Positions 34,560 through 46,636 of a stretch of 64,000 nucleotides of DNA are shown piece after piece. The stretch comes from Panulirus ornatus (Eukaryota > Arthropoda > Malacostraca > Decapoda > Palinuridae). Each line of letters starts with the position of its first letter. Positions within the stretch are counted from its first letter, which is position 1. The stretch is taken from positions 21,767,565 to 21,831,564 of the forward strand of contig NC_092264.1 in assembly GCF_036320965.1 (NCBI RefSeq), written 5' to 3'. Below the pieces are notes generated by a model. The model was not told where the DNA came from. It searched no databases and was given only the letters and a program-made list of their open reading frames with translations. A program made the position numbers and the translations under genes.

Positions 34560-37500
34560 ACTTATGCAAATTTCAGGAAGCCAGTTGTATCCACTGAGTA
34601 AGACCACAAGTCAAAGGATGTGGTTTTATTGTAGGTACATTTTTGTGGGATAATTGAGGAAGAAGTGTTCTGTTGTAAATGAAAAGGATAGATCTCAGGT
34701 ATGAGGTGTCTTCTGATATGTTGAATCGGTGTTTGTAATGCTGGAGAAATGGGTGGTGTTCTGACTGTAGACAAGAAAGGATAACAAACTTTTTTGGTTT
34801 TGTAGTTTCAGTTGGATGTACATCTGGCGGAGTAGAATATAACTCTTTTAAGTTCTTAGAGATGTTATCAGAGATAGTCCCCACAGCTTGAATATGAGTT
34901 TAAGAAAAATTACTTAACCACAGCCATTTAAAACCAGCACATCTGAGGCATTTAAACTTTGATATGATGCTAAGGGTTTCAGATATTGTTGTGTTGCTGC
35001 CATTTTGAGCCACAGCACAGTCTGTGTGCCATTGAATCATGCTCCACCTTCATTTTCTTCTGCTTTTCTTGGGTATTGAGTCTTTCTCTACTGTTATAAT
35101 TCAAAATATTATTTGAAAACACACTTCATGGCCTCTTGATGTGTCCATATATGATAGTTGGCTGTTATATCATCAAAGTGCCAAAAAAATCATACTTTGG
35201 GTGGGATATAAACTCTGCGACTTTCCCATCATTGTTTTCTCTGGGTAACTGAACTCTTTTTGTGTGGGAAGTACTCTTACTGGACATGAGAAAATTCATA
35301 ACCACAAGTACAAATTCTAAGAGTAGTGGCAACAATACCTTTCCCACTAACTACCATCCCTTGTATGGTGCAGCATAGCACATAGAGGGCTTAGATTGGG
35401 TTGAGGAGAGGAGTGGTGGTCTAAAATACTCGTTGAGTCCTGAGAGTATGAACACATTTAGATAATGTGTTTTTTGTGGATGGGGAGATAAGCAAAATGT
35501 AAGGCAAGGGTTTTGTGTTTTTGCAAAGAACAGGGTACTGGTCATGTTGAGTGAGATAGTATTGTAAGTATTTTTGTTTTGTTTTGCAATTAATGAATGA
35601 CTGTAGATTAGCACCTAAAGACAGTTCTGAGTTCTGTTTTTTGTGGTTTGTAGTTTTGTTGTATTTGCTTTGTTTATTGACCAGGCAAATAAGAAACAGT
35701 TTAGGATGGAGCAAATGAAATGCTCATAGAGAATACAGAGGGATTATTTTTCTTGTATAAATCTAATGCCAGTAAGTGTTCTCAGGGAATTTAGCTTTGG
35801 TATGGATTTTGTATTAATGCTTTTTGGGGAGTAGGAAGTGAGTCATTTGGGTGTCATATGTAATAATTAGATTAGTTCATATTTTGTTGAGTAGGAGCGG
35901 TTGATAATTCAGGGTTATGGAAGGATGCAAGTTGGATTGATGTCTGACCTGGTTAAAGAAAGTAAGAGTGGATTTCTATGGGGATGCAAGCATTGTGTTT
36001 AGGGTGTTAGGTGTTACATTCTTGTTGGTGCCTTTGTGTAGTCAGGGTGTTGTGATTATGAGGTCATCTGCATATGAGAGGACTTTCAGTCTGTGGTTTG
36101 CAGATAATGAAGGAAAGTCATGTGGAAGAATTTTCAAGAGGCCTGAAACAAGAACTGATCCATGGGGGGTTTAATTGTAGAGCTTGAAAATTTTGGTGAA
36201 ACTTTATGAAAAACTCAGGCATAGCAACCATCTCTGAAGTAAGCTCATAGCTTTTTTGTAATCTATGTGGAGTGTAGAAAGTGTTGAATGCCTTTCTGAT
36301 ATCTATTGTTGGTAATACTGGGTGAAAGGTTGGTTATGGTTAGTTGAAGCCATCTAAGATTTGCTTTGTTGGGTTTGTACAATGTGGTGGTGGGTTATTA
36401 GGTTTACATCCATGTTATGTGGATGAAAGTGTGATATTTTAGTTGTTACTGTTGTAGAATGGGTTTTCCAAGAGTTTTGGTATAGATGATAATGATATGT
36501 GATTGCAGGAGGAGGGGTAGAAGGAGGTGTGGAGGGTTTTTAGAGGGTTACTTTGGCAGGTTTCCTGATGTTTTGGATTTTTTTGTGTAATCAGGAATGG
36601 TTGAAGATTTTACAATGAAAGGGGTTGATATGAGAGGAATACTACTTTTGATATAGGGAAATAGAGTGGAAGAGTGCTGGAGGGATAGAAATGGTGGAAG
36701 AATACATGGAATGGTGTATGCTAGGGAGGCATGTAAAGAAAGGGATAAGGGGAGACTCTTTTGCCATGGCCATTCCCTTGATGGGGAGTTCTCAAAGGGA
36801 ATGGGCATCAGTGATATATAGATATATAGATAATTGAAAATTTTAGGAAGTGCTTGGGTCATTACTGGACCAAAGTGTCTAATATGGAAGTTTGATTTGT
36901 TGTCAGGACCTGTTGCAGGGAGGTTTTTCAGGGTTATTACCAAGTTGCGAATGTCAGTAAGATTGAAGGGTGGATGAAGAGCTGTGTCTTGGTGTACTTT
37001 TTTAGGTTTTTAAAGATTGTTCCTTTTGAGGGTGTGTGGTATGCGTGTGACATTTTTGAGTATTTCTTTTATGAGCAAATTGTGCCTTCTTTTGGATGTG
37101 GGTTAGAAGTGCATCATGTATGGGAACAAAGTCAATGTAGGAGGTGCTAATGTTTTGTACCATTCACTAGAGTCAGGTGATGCTGGTTCTGTATTCATTG
37201 TATTTGAGAAGTAGTGCTGGTTTGGTGTTTGTATTTCAGTAACTAGGTTAGTGATGGTGTTGTTGAGGGTTTAGATTTTATTTGTTGTCTGTTTTGTCAG
37301 AAAGTGTTTCTTTGTATGTCAGGACTACTTTCTGTGAGTGTGGTATTATTTTTTTAAGTTCAATTAATGATATTGAATTGGGAGATGGCATGGTCTAGGG
37401 ATGAGAAATTATCTAAGGTGAGATTTTAGACCTTAGATTATTTTTTATGGTGACTGAGTGGTCTTTGTATGGAGCAGTGTTAGTGAGCATAAGGGGTCTT
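34560..37500 (-). mobile_element. Decayed jockey-type non-LTR retrotransposon
   Basis: Reading the minus strand from high coordinates, with frame switches: a TLEKPIL-like segment near 36450; PHGSVLVSGLLK and the RT catalytic SYADDLIIT around 36050-36180; HYKHRFNISEDT near 34700; and a terminal DLWSYSVDTTGFLKF near 34570. The YADD box, the QGSVLSP-like loop and the LW(S/T)xPVxxAxFL end are those of jockey/CR1-type elements and differ from the FADD of the local RTE. Stops and frameshifts are everywhere. No intact endonuclease was recognised at 36.5-37.5 kb. Confidence 0.65.
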
Positions 37501-37503
37501 GGG

Positions 37504-37544
37504 CTTATAATTCCAGGACCCCTTATCTAGGGGCTCCTGCAGCT
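37504..37544 (-). repeat. Flanking inverted repeat, right
   Basis: ATTCCAGGACCCCTTAT and GGGGCTCCTGCAGCT form the inverted partner of 34471-34512. A local hairpin (AAGGGGTCTTGG with CCAGGACCCCTT, 37491-37523) overlaps it. Confidence 0.5.
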
Positions 37545-37685
37545 ATGCTCAGTAGCAGGGACAGGATGGATTCCTTTGAAATCATTTAAGAAGTTCTTTA
37601 AAAGGACAGTACACTGATTCAGCAACTGATGAAGTAGAGTCTTGCATAAGGTGACTTTTCACTTCAAGCAGACAGAGAATTGTAA

Positions 37686-38440
37686 TGTATATGTGGTAAT
37701 AAAAAGAGTGTGGCGGAGAGAGCAGAAGAGGGTGTGTTGAAATGGTTTGGTCACATGGAGAGAATGGGTGAGGAAAGACTGACAAAGAGGATATATGTAT
37801 CAGAGGTATAGGGAATGAGGAGAGGTGGGAGACCAAATTGGAGGTGGAAGGATAGAGTGAAAAAGATTTTAAGCAATCGGGGCCTGAACATACAGGAGGG
37901 TGAAAGGCATGTAAGGAATAGAGTGAACTGGATTGATGTGGTATACTGGGGTCAACGTGCTGTCAATGGATTGAACCAGGGCATGTGAAATGTCTGGGAT
38001 AAACCAAGGAAAGTTTTGTGAGTCTGGATGTGGAAAGGGAGCTGTGGTTTTGGAGCATTACACATGACAGCTAGAGACACTGTGAGCAAATGTGACCCGT
38101 TTTGTCTTTTCCTAGTGCTGCCTCATGTGAGGGGTGGTGCTATTTCATGTGTGGCGGGGTGGCGATGGAAATGGATGAAGGCAGCAAGTATGAATATGTA
38201 CATGTGTGTATATATGTATATGTCTGTGTATGTATATGTGTGTATACGTTGAAACGTATATGTATGTATATGTGCATATATGGGGATTTATGTATATATG
38301 TTTGTGTGTATATGAGTGGTTGGGCCATTCTTCTTCTGTTTCCTTGCGCTATCTCACTGATGTGAGAAACAGCGATTAAGTATAATAATAACAATAATAA
38401 TGATAATAATAATGATGATAATAATAATAACAAAATATAT
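37686..38440 (+). mobile_element. Old RTE 3' end, long tail
   Basis: Plus-strand C-terminal ORF end ([24 protein letters not shown], 37686-37960) followed by the long 3' UTR and a diverged hairpin (38338-38375), then a TAATAA/TGATAA-type tail to 38437. Several stops; older than the adjacent copy. Confidence 0.8.
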
Positions 38441-38449
38441 GTATATTTT

Positions 38450-39470
38450 GTTTTAGATATCTGGGAGTGGATCTGGCAGCGGATGGAACCATGGAAGCGG
38501 AAGTGAATCATAGGGTGGGGGAGGGGGCGAAAATCCTGGGAGCCTTGAAGAATGTGTGGAAGTCGAGAACATTATCTCAGAAAGCAAAAATGGCTATGTT
38601 TGAAGGAATAGTGGTTCCAACAATGCTGTATGGTTGTGAGGCGTGGGCTATAGATAGAGTTGTGTGCAGGAGGGTGGATGTGCTGGAAATGAGATGTTTG
38701 AGGACAATATGTGGTGTGAGGTGGTTTGATCGAGTAAGTAATGTAAGGGTAAGAGAGATGTGTGGAAATAAAAAGAGCGTGGTTGAGAGAGCAGAAGAGG
38801 GTGTTTTGAAATGGAGAGAATGAGTGAGGAAAGATTGACCAAGAGGATATATGTGTCGGAGGTGGAGGGAACGAAGAGAAGTGGGAGACCAAATTGGAGG
38901 TGGAAAGATGGAGTGAAAAAGAGTTTGAGTTAGCGGGGCCTGAACATGCAGGAGGGTGAAAGGCGGGCAAGGAATAGAGTGAATTGGATCGATGTGGTAT
39001 ACCGGGGTCGACGTGCTGTCAATGGATTGAATCAGGGCATGTGAAGCGTCTGGGGTAAACCATGGAAAGTTCTGTGGGGCCTGGATGTGGAAAGGGAGCT
39101 GTGGTTTCAGGCATTATTGCATGACAGCTAGAGACTGAATGTGAACGAATGGGGCCTTTGTTGTCTTTTCCTAGCGCTACCTCACACACATGAGGGGGGA
39201 GGGGGATGTTATTCCATGTGTGGCGAGGTGGCGATGGGAATGAATAAAGGCAGACAGTGTGAACTGTATGCATGTGTATATGTGTATGTGTCTGTGTGTG
39301 TATATATACGTGTACATTGAGATGTATGGGTATGTATATTTGCATGTGTGGACGTGTATGTATATACATGTGTATGGGGGTGTGCTGGGCCATTTCTTTC
39401 GTCTGTTTCCTTGCGCTACCTTGCAAATGCGGGAGACAGCGACAAAGCAAAATAAATATAAATAATACAT
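38450..39470 (+). mobile_element. 5'-truncated long-tail RTE
   Basis: Starts at YLGVDLAADGTMEAEV; open for 119 codons (38467-38823), then a 14-bp deletion between two ATGG repeats at 38815 shifts the frame. Long 3' UTR from 39010, hairpin 39406-39445. Its start directly follows the microsatellite tail of the previous copy. Confidence 0.88.
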
Positions 39471-39486
39471 ATATACACACACACAA

Positions 39487-40858
39487 ATGATTCCCAACTT
39501 ATGACCTATGCAACTTACGATCATCTGCACATATGACCAGAAAAAAACATAAATTATGAAATATAAGTAAATATAGAAATTACACTTGGTTGTACATCTG
39601 CTGGTGCTAATGGCTGTTTGCATTTGATAGTGAATGTCATACGATTCCAGCATCATGTACATCACAGCCTCTCTCTCAGTTCTCGCTATCAGTCACCATT
39701 CAGTAAGCTCACATTATTCAAGTGTATCTAACGAATTTTTGTGCTGGATCGAACCATTTTTGTATTAAACCCCAAAGAAGATGACGACTAAGAGGAAAAC
39801 CCATTACACATTGATATATCTGGCAAGGAGCCAAGGAAGATGCTCAATTTGTAATTGAAAATGAAGGTAATCATCCAATAAGAAAGGAAAAAAGCAGAAA
39901 AAATATGAATATAAAAAATATACATAAATATGAAAATTACATTCGGTCATGTGTCTGTTAGTGGTAAGGGCTATGTGTGTATGATAGCAAATATCAGACA
40001 ATACTGTCATTGTGTACATTACAGCATCTCTCTCAATTCTCACTCTCAGTAAGCATGCATTATTCAAGTGTATCTAATGAATTTTTGAGTAGGATTAAGC
40101 CATTTTTGTATTAAGCCCTAAAGATGATGACCAAAAGGAAAAACCCATCACAAGTTGATGAATCTGGCAAGAAGCCAAGGAAGATGCTTGATTTGGAATT
40201 GCAAATGGACCCAATATGTAGAGGGAAAAAGTTAATGTGATTGCACATGATCTACAGTTGTCCTATTTGAGTCTCCACAATTTTTAAGGATAAAGAAATA
40301 ATACCTGAAGCAGTGAAAGGTTTGGCAAGTATGAAGTCAATGATGATCACAAAGCAACAAGAGCACATCCATGAAATGGAGAAATTGTTGATGCTGTGGA
40401 GGGAAGATCAAATTAAAAAATGTGTACCATTAAGCTTACTAACAATTCAGGTGAAGGCTAGAAGTCTTTATTAAACTTTGAAGGAGCAAGTGAGAGAGGA
40501 TTGAAGGAGCAAGTGGGAGGGGATTACATCGAGGATTTCACAGCAAGTCATGGTTGGCTAAACAGATTTAAAAGAAGATATAGCTTGCACAGTGTTCAGA
40601 GTCACAGGTGAAGCAGCAAGTGGATGACTCAATCTTGAACTAAAGAATCTTAAATAAAAGGTGAAATGAAACTACAGAATCATATAATAAAACTGGTTGA
40701 TAAAAAAGGAGATAATCATGATAGAAATCGAGGATAAAAGAATGCTGTATAAGTACACGAATTCTACATACCATACTGACATACGTCCAACTTGCATTCA
40801 TTTTGAGATCTGACAAGTCACTCTGAACGGAACTCAAACGTATGTCAGGGAGGATCTG
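39487..40858 (+). mobile_element. Pogo/Tigger-like DNA transposon remnant
   Basis: Decayed plus-strand transposase start: MTKRKNPSQVDESGKKPRK (about 40127), GKKVNVIAHDLQLSYLSLHN (HTH-like), and FTASHGWLNRFKRRYSLHSV (40537-40600) resembling the CENP-B-type domain ASNGWLxRFKxRH. The catalytic DDE region is missing. The start (GATTCCCAACTTATGACC) and end (CCTGACATACGTTTGAG on the minus strand) resemble each other weakly as inverted termini. The first ~340 bp are duplicated in tandem. Confidence 0.65.
39530..40230 (+). repeat. Tandem duplication of the Tigger-like 5' part
   Basis: Two diverged copies, about 39530-39870 and 39895-40230, share ATTACACTTGGT-like starts, TTATTCAAGTGTATCTAA, and GCCAAGGAAGATGCT near their ends. 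The second leads into the rest of the transposase. Confidence 0.65.
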
Positions 40859-40889
40859 TATATAAGTTATTTATATATATATAAATACC

Positions 40890-42542
40890 ATGTATGACTC
40901 ATGGTGAGGTGCCTGAGGATTGACAGAATGCTTGCATAGTGCCAGTGTACAAGGCAAAGGGGATAAAAGTGAGTGCTAAAATTACAGAGGTATAAGTTTG
41001 TTGAGTATTCCTGGGAAATTATATGGGTGGGTATTGATTGAGAGGGTGAAGGCATGTACAGAGCATCAGACTGGGGAAGAGTAGTGTGGTTTCAGAAGTG
41101 GTAGAGGATGTGTGGATCAGATGTTTGCTTTGCAGAATGTCTGTGAGAAATACTTAGAAAAGCAAATGGATTTGTATGTAGCATTTATGGATCTGGAGAA
41201 GGCATATGATAGAGTTGATAGAGATGCTCTGTGGCAGGTATTAAGAATATATGGTGTGGGAGGCAAGTTGTTAGAAGCAGCAAAAAGTTTTTATTGAAGA
41301 TGTAAGGCATGTGTACATGTAGGAAGAGAGGAAAGTTATTGGTTCTCAGTGAATATTGGTTTGCGGCTGGGGTGCGTGATGTCTCCATGGTTGTTTAATT
41401 TGTTTATGGATGGAGTTGTTAGGGAGGTGAATGCAAGAGTTTTGGAAATAGGGGCAAGTATGCAGTCTGTTGTGGATGAGAGAGCTTGGGAAGTGAGTCA
41501 GTTGTTGTTCGCTGATGATACAGCGCTGGTGGCTGATTCATGTGAGAATCTGCAGAAGCTGGTGACTGAGTTTGGTAAAGTGCGTGAAAGAAGAAAGCTG
41601 AGAGTAAATGTGAATAAGAGCAAGGTTATTAGGTACGGTAGGATTGAGGGACAAGTTAATTGGGGGGTAAGTTTGAATGGAGAAAAACTGGAGGAAGTGA
41701 AGTGTTTTAGATATCTGGGAGTGGATTTGGCAGCGGATGGAACCATGGAAGCAGAAGTGAATCATAGGGTGGGGGAGAAACAAAAGTTCTGGGAGCGTTG
41801 AAGAATGTGTGGAAGTTGAGAACATTATCTTTGAAAGCAAAAATGGGTACGTTTGAAGGAATAGTGGTTCCAACAATGTTATATGGTTGCGAGGCGTGGG
41901 CTATGGATAGAGTTGTATGGAGGAGGGTGGATGTGCTGGAAATGAGATGTTTGAGGACAATATGTGGTGCGAGGTAGTTTGATAGAGTAAGTAATGAAAG
42001 GGTAAGAGAGATATGTGGTAATAAGAAGAGTGTGGTTGAGAGAGCAGAAGAGTGTGTTTTGAAATGGTTTGGTCACATGGAGAGAATGAGTGAGGAAAGA
42101 TTGACCAAGAGGATATATGTGTCAGAGGTGGAGGGAACGAGGAGAAGTGGGAGACCAAATTGGAGGTGGAAAGATGGAGTGAAAAAGATTTTGAGTGATT
42201 GGGGCCTGAACATGCAGGAGGGTGAAAGGCATGCAAGGAATAGAGTGAATTGGAATGATGTGGTATACCGGGTTTGACATGCTGTCAGTGGATTGAACCA
42301 GGGCATGTGAAGCATTTGGGGTAAACCATGGAAAGTTCTATGGGGCCTGGATGTGGAAAGGGAGTTGTGGTTTCGGTGCATTATACATGACAGCTGGAGA
42401 CTGAGTCTGAACGAATGTTGCCTTTATTGTCTTTTCCTAGCACTACCTTGCACACTTGAGGGGGGAGAGGGTTGATATTTCATGTGTGGCGGGGTGGCGA
42501 CAGGAATGAATAAAGGCAGACAGTACGAATTATGTAAATGTG
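40890..42542 (+). mobile_element. 5'-truncated long-tail RTE
   Basis: Starts at MTHGEVPED of the RT. Frames 41112-41297, 41349-41801 and 42032-42277 carry EKAYDRVD, FADDTALVADS and the C-terminal domain; breaks include CGA to TGA at about 41296 and a frameshift near 41780. The long 3' UTR runs into the N gap at 42543 before the hairpin. Confidence 0.88.
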
Positions 42543-42642
42543 NNNNNNNNNNNNNNNNNNNNNNNNNNNNNNNNNNNNNNNNNNNNNNNNNNNNNNNNNN
42601 NNNNNNNNNNNNNNNNNNNNNNNNNNNNNNNNNNNNNNNNNN
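42543..42642. other. Assembly gap (100 N)
   Basis: 100 N placed inside the TA/TG-rich part of an RTE 3' UTR, a likely misassembly point. Confidence 1.
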
Positions 42643-42820
42643 GTTGAACAAAGGCTACATCCACTCCATCCATTCTCTAGCTGTCATGTGCTATGCACCA
42701 AAACCACAGCTCCTTATCCACAACTAGGCCCCAAAGACCTTTCCATGTTTTCCTCCCGACACTTCACATGCCGTGGTTCAGTCCACTTTTGACATATATT
42801 CTCTTTGTATCTATCAATAT
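42643..42820 (-). mobile_element. RTE 3' UTR fragment
   Basis: Minus-strand proximal 3' UTR (TCTAGCTGTCATG, CATGTTTTCC, GGTTCAGTCCAC landmarks) and a trace of the ORF end near 42790. Confidence 0.65.
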
Positions 42821-42839
42821 ATTATTGTTCTTTTTTTAA

Positions 42840-42935
42840 TAACTCTTGATTGCTGTTTCCTGCATTAGTGGGGTAGCGCCAGGAAACAGAGGAAGAAAGA
42901 CCCATCCCCATACATATACATACACACACACGTGT
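42840..42935 (-). mobile_element. Old RTE hairpin fragment
   Basis: ATTGCTGTTTCCTGCATTAG and GGGGTAGCGCCAGGAAACAG, a diverged terminal hairpin with a short CA-rich stretch. Confidence 0.6.
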
Positions 42936-42954
42936 GTGCGTGTAGGTCCAAGTC

Positions 42955-43107
42955 AGCCCACTGCCAACTCAGACTAAGCTGTTAGCATTCCCAGCTACCA
43001 CACAAAAGGTCTGGGTTTGAATCCTTGCTGTTGAGGGGAATTATGTGTTCTATGAAAAGTGCATGTTCCTATACCACCAAGTTTGACAGTATCATTCTTT
43101 TTTTTTA
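42955..43107 (+). repeat. tRNA-like repeat, copy A
   Basis: Contains CTAAGCTGTTAGCATTCCC and a B-box-like GGGTTTGAATCC (43012-43023), then GGAATTATGTGTTCTATG and a T-run. It is a degenerate relative of the tRNA-like unit at 47574-47828. It starts a block duplicated at 43984. Confidence 0.65.
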
Positions 43108-43983
43108 TACTTTGTTGCTGTCTCCCGTGTTAGCGAGGTAGCACAAGGAAACAGACGAAAGAATGGCCCAACCCACCCACATACACCTGTATATACATAC
43201 ACATCCACACATGCATATGTACATACCTATACATTTCAATGTATACATATACATACATACACAGACTTATGCATATATACACATGTACATACTTCATACT
43301 TGCTGCCTTTATTAATTCCCGTTGCCACTCTGCCACACCTGAAATGACACCCCCCTCCCCCCACACGTGCATGAGGTAACACTAGGAAGGGACAACAAAG
43401 GTCACATTCATTCACACTCGGTCTCTAGCTGTCATGCATAATGCACCGAAACCACAGCTCCCTTTCCACATTCAGGCCCTTTACCCCAGAGGCTTCACAT
43501 GCCCTGGTTCAATCCATTGACAGCACATCGACCCCAGTATATCCTTCCAATTCACTCTATTCCTTGCACGCCTTCCACCCTCCTGCATGTTCAGGGCCCC
43601 GATCACTCAAAATCTTTTTCACTCCATCCTTCCACCTCCAATTTGGTCCCCCACTTCTCCTCGTTCTCTCCACCTCTGACACATATATCTTCTTTTGTCA
43701 ATCTTTCCTCACTCATTCTCTCCATGCGACCAAACCATTTCAATACACCCTCTTCTGCTCTCTCAACCACGCTCTTTTTATTACCACACATCTCTCTTAC
43801 CCTTTCATTACTTACTCGATCAAACCACCTCACACCACATATTGTCTTTAAACATCTCATTTCCAACACATCTACCCTCCCTTGCACAACCCTATCTATA
43901 GCCCATGCCTCGCAACCACATATCATTGTTGGAACCTCTATTCCTTCAAACACCCATTTTTGCTTTTCAAGATAATGTTCTTG
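43108..43983 (-). mobile_element. RTE 3' end, long tail
   Basis: Hairpin 43115-43155, long 3' UTR to about 43535 and the C-terminal ORF (43603-43953, MFEGIEVPTMICGCEAWAID...). Truncated at 43983, where the duplicated tRNA-like block starts. About 14 bases with the CCATGG landmark are missing from the 3' UTR here and in the downstream copies. Confidence 0.85.
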
Positions 43984-44139
43984 TCAGCCCACTGCCAACT
44001 CAGACCAAGCTGTTAGCATTCCCAGCTACCACACAAAAGGTCTGGGTTTGAATCCTTGCTGTTGAGGGGAATTATGTGTTCTATGAAAAGTGCATGTTCC
44101 TATACCACCAAGTTTGACAGTATCATTCTTTTTTTTTTA
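43984..44139 (+). repeat. tRNA-like repeat, copy B
   Basis: Nearly identical to 42955-43107, showing that the A block (42955-43983) and this one arose by duplication. Confidence 0.75.
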
Positions 44140-45614
44140 TACTTTGTTGCTGTCTCCCGTGTTAGCGAGGTAGCACAAGGAAACAGACGAAAGAATGGCC
44201 CAACCCACCCACATACACCTGTATATACATACACATCCACACATGCATATGTACATACCTATACATTTCAATGTATACATATATATACATACACAGACTT
44301 ATACATATATACACATGTACATACTTCATACTTGCTGCCTTTATTAATTCCCGTTGCCACACCGCCACACCTGAAATGACACCCCCCTCCCCCCACACGC
44401 GCATGAGGTAACACTAGGAAGGGACAACAAAGGCCACATTCATTCACACTCGGTCTCTAGCTGTCATGCATAATGCACCGAAACCACAGCTCCCTTTCCA
44501 CATTCAGGCCCTTTACCCCAGATGCTTCACATGCCCTGGTTCAATCCATTGACAGCACATCGACCCCAGTATAGCCTTGCTGTTGAGGGGAATTATGTGT
44601 TCTATGAAAAAAGCATGTTCCTATACCACCAAGTTTGACAGTATCATTCTTTTTTTTTATACTTTGTTGCTGTCTCCCGTGTTAGCGAGGTAGCACAAGA
44701 AAACAGATGAAAGAATGGCCCAACCCACCCACATTCACCTGTATATACATACACATCCACACATGCATATGTACATACCTATACATTTCAATATATACAT
44801 ATATATACATACACAGACTTATACATATATACACATGTACATACTTCATACTTGCTGCCTTTATTAATTCCCGTTGCCACACCGCCACACCTGAAATGAC
44901 ACCCCCTTCCCCCCACACGCGCATGAGGTAACACTAGGAAGGGACAACAAAGGCCACATTCATTCACACTCGGTCTCTAGCTGTCATGCATAATGCACCG
45001 AAACCACAGCTCCCTTTCCACATTCAGGCCCTTTACCCCAGATGCTTCACATGCCCTGGTTCAATCCATTGACAGCACATCGACCCCAGTATAGCCTTGC
45101 TGTTGAGGGGAATTATGTGTTCTATGAAAAAAGCATGTTCCTATACCACCAAGTTTGACAGTATCATTCTTTTTTTTTATACTTTGTTGCTGTCTCCCGT
45201 GTTAGCGAGGTAGCACAAGAAAACAGATGAAAGAATGGCCCAACCCACCCACATTCACCTGTATATACATACACATCCACACATGCATATGTACATACCT
45301 ATACATTTCAATATATACATATATATACATACACAGACTTATACATATATACACATGTACATACTTCATACTTGCTGCCTTTATTAATTCCCGTTGCCAC
45401 CCCGCCACACCTGAAATGACACCCCCCTCCCCCCACATGTGCATGAGGTAACACTAGGAAGGGACAACAAAGGCCACATTCATTCACACTCGGTCTCTAG
45501 CTGTCATGCATAATGCACCGAAACCACAGCTCCCTTTCCACATCCAGGCCCTTTACCCCAGATGTTTCACATGCCCTGGTTCAATCCATTGACAGCACAT
45601 CAACCCCAGTATAT
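44054..45614. repeat. Tandem array, three 520-bp units
   Basis: Units 44054-44574, 44575-45094 and 45095-45614 each contain the tail of the tRNA-like repeat, a T-run, the RTE hairpin and the RTE 3' UTR to CGACCCCAGTAT. Corresponding points are exactly 520 bp apart (first unit 521 by one T). The last two are almost identical. The internal joins read AGTATAGCCTTGCTG. Confidence 0.93.
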
Positions 45615-46636
45615 CCTTCCAATTCACTCTATTCCTTGCATGCCTTTCACCCTCCTGCATGTTCAGGCCCTAATCGCTCAAAGTCTTTTTCACTCCATCC
45701 TTCCACCTCCAATTTGGTCCCCCACTTCTTGTTCTCTCCACCTCTGACACATATATCCTCTTTTGTCAATCTTTCCTCTCTCATTCTCTCCATGCGACCA
45801 AACCTTTCCAATACTCCCTCTTCTGCTCTCTCAACCACGCTCTTTTTATTACCACACATCTCTCTTACCCTTTCATTACTTACTCGATCAAACCACCTCC
45901 CACCACATATTGTCTTTAAACATCTCATTTCCAACACATCTACCCTCCTTTGCACAACCCTATCTATAGCCCACGCCTCGCAACCACATATCATTGTTGG
46001 AACCTCTATTCCTTCAAACACCCATTTTTGCTTTTCAAGATAATGTTCTTGCCTTCCACACATTCTTCAACACTCCCAGATCCTTCGCTCCCTTCCCCAC
46101 CCTGTGACTTCCGCTTCCATAGTTCCATCCACTGCCAAATCCACTCCAAGATATCTAAAACACTTCATTTCCTCCAGTGTTTCTCTATTCAAACTTACCT
46201 CCCAATGGACTTGTCCCTCAACTCTACTGAACCTAATAACCTTGCTCTTATTCACATTTACTCTCAGCTTTCTTCTTTCACACACTTTACCAACCTCAGT
46301 CACCAGCTTCTACAGTTTCTCACCTGAATCAGCCATCAGCACTGTATCATCAGTGAACACCTGACTTACTTCCCAAGCCCTCTCATCCACAACAGACTGC
46401 ATACTTGCCCCTCTCTCTCCAGAACTCTTGCATTCACCTCCCTAACAATCCCATCCGTAAACAAATTAAACCACCATGGAGACATCATGCACCCCTGCTG
46501 CAAACCGACATTCACTGGGAACCAATCACTTTCCTCTGTTCCTACTTGAACACATGCCTTACATCCTTGATAAAAACTTTTCAATGCTTCTAGCAACTTA
46601 CCTCCCACACCATATCCTCTTAATACCTTGCACAGA
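45175..46636 (-). mobile_element. RTE 3' half, long tail
   Basis: Hairpin and 3' UTR (within the third tandem unit), then C-terminal domain and RT on the minus strand (45647-46063, 46067-46303, 46366-46608), frames shifted near 45700, 46065, 46310 and 46370. Ends at the LWKVLR region, where the strand switches. Confidence 0.85.

Noticed and set aside
35968..36174. Plus-strand 68-codon ORF in the 36-kb region
   Set aside because: It is antisense to the YADD region of the decayed jockey-type element.
44162..45444. CRISPR-like or satellite array at 520-bp spacing
   Set aside because: Units are long, contiguous duplicates of transposon sequence without short repeats and spacers; only three copies.
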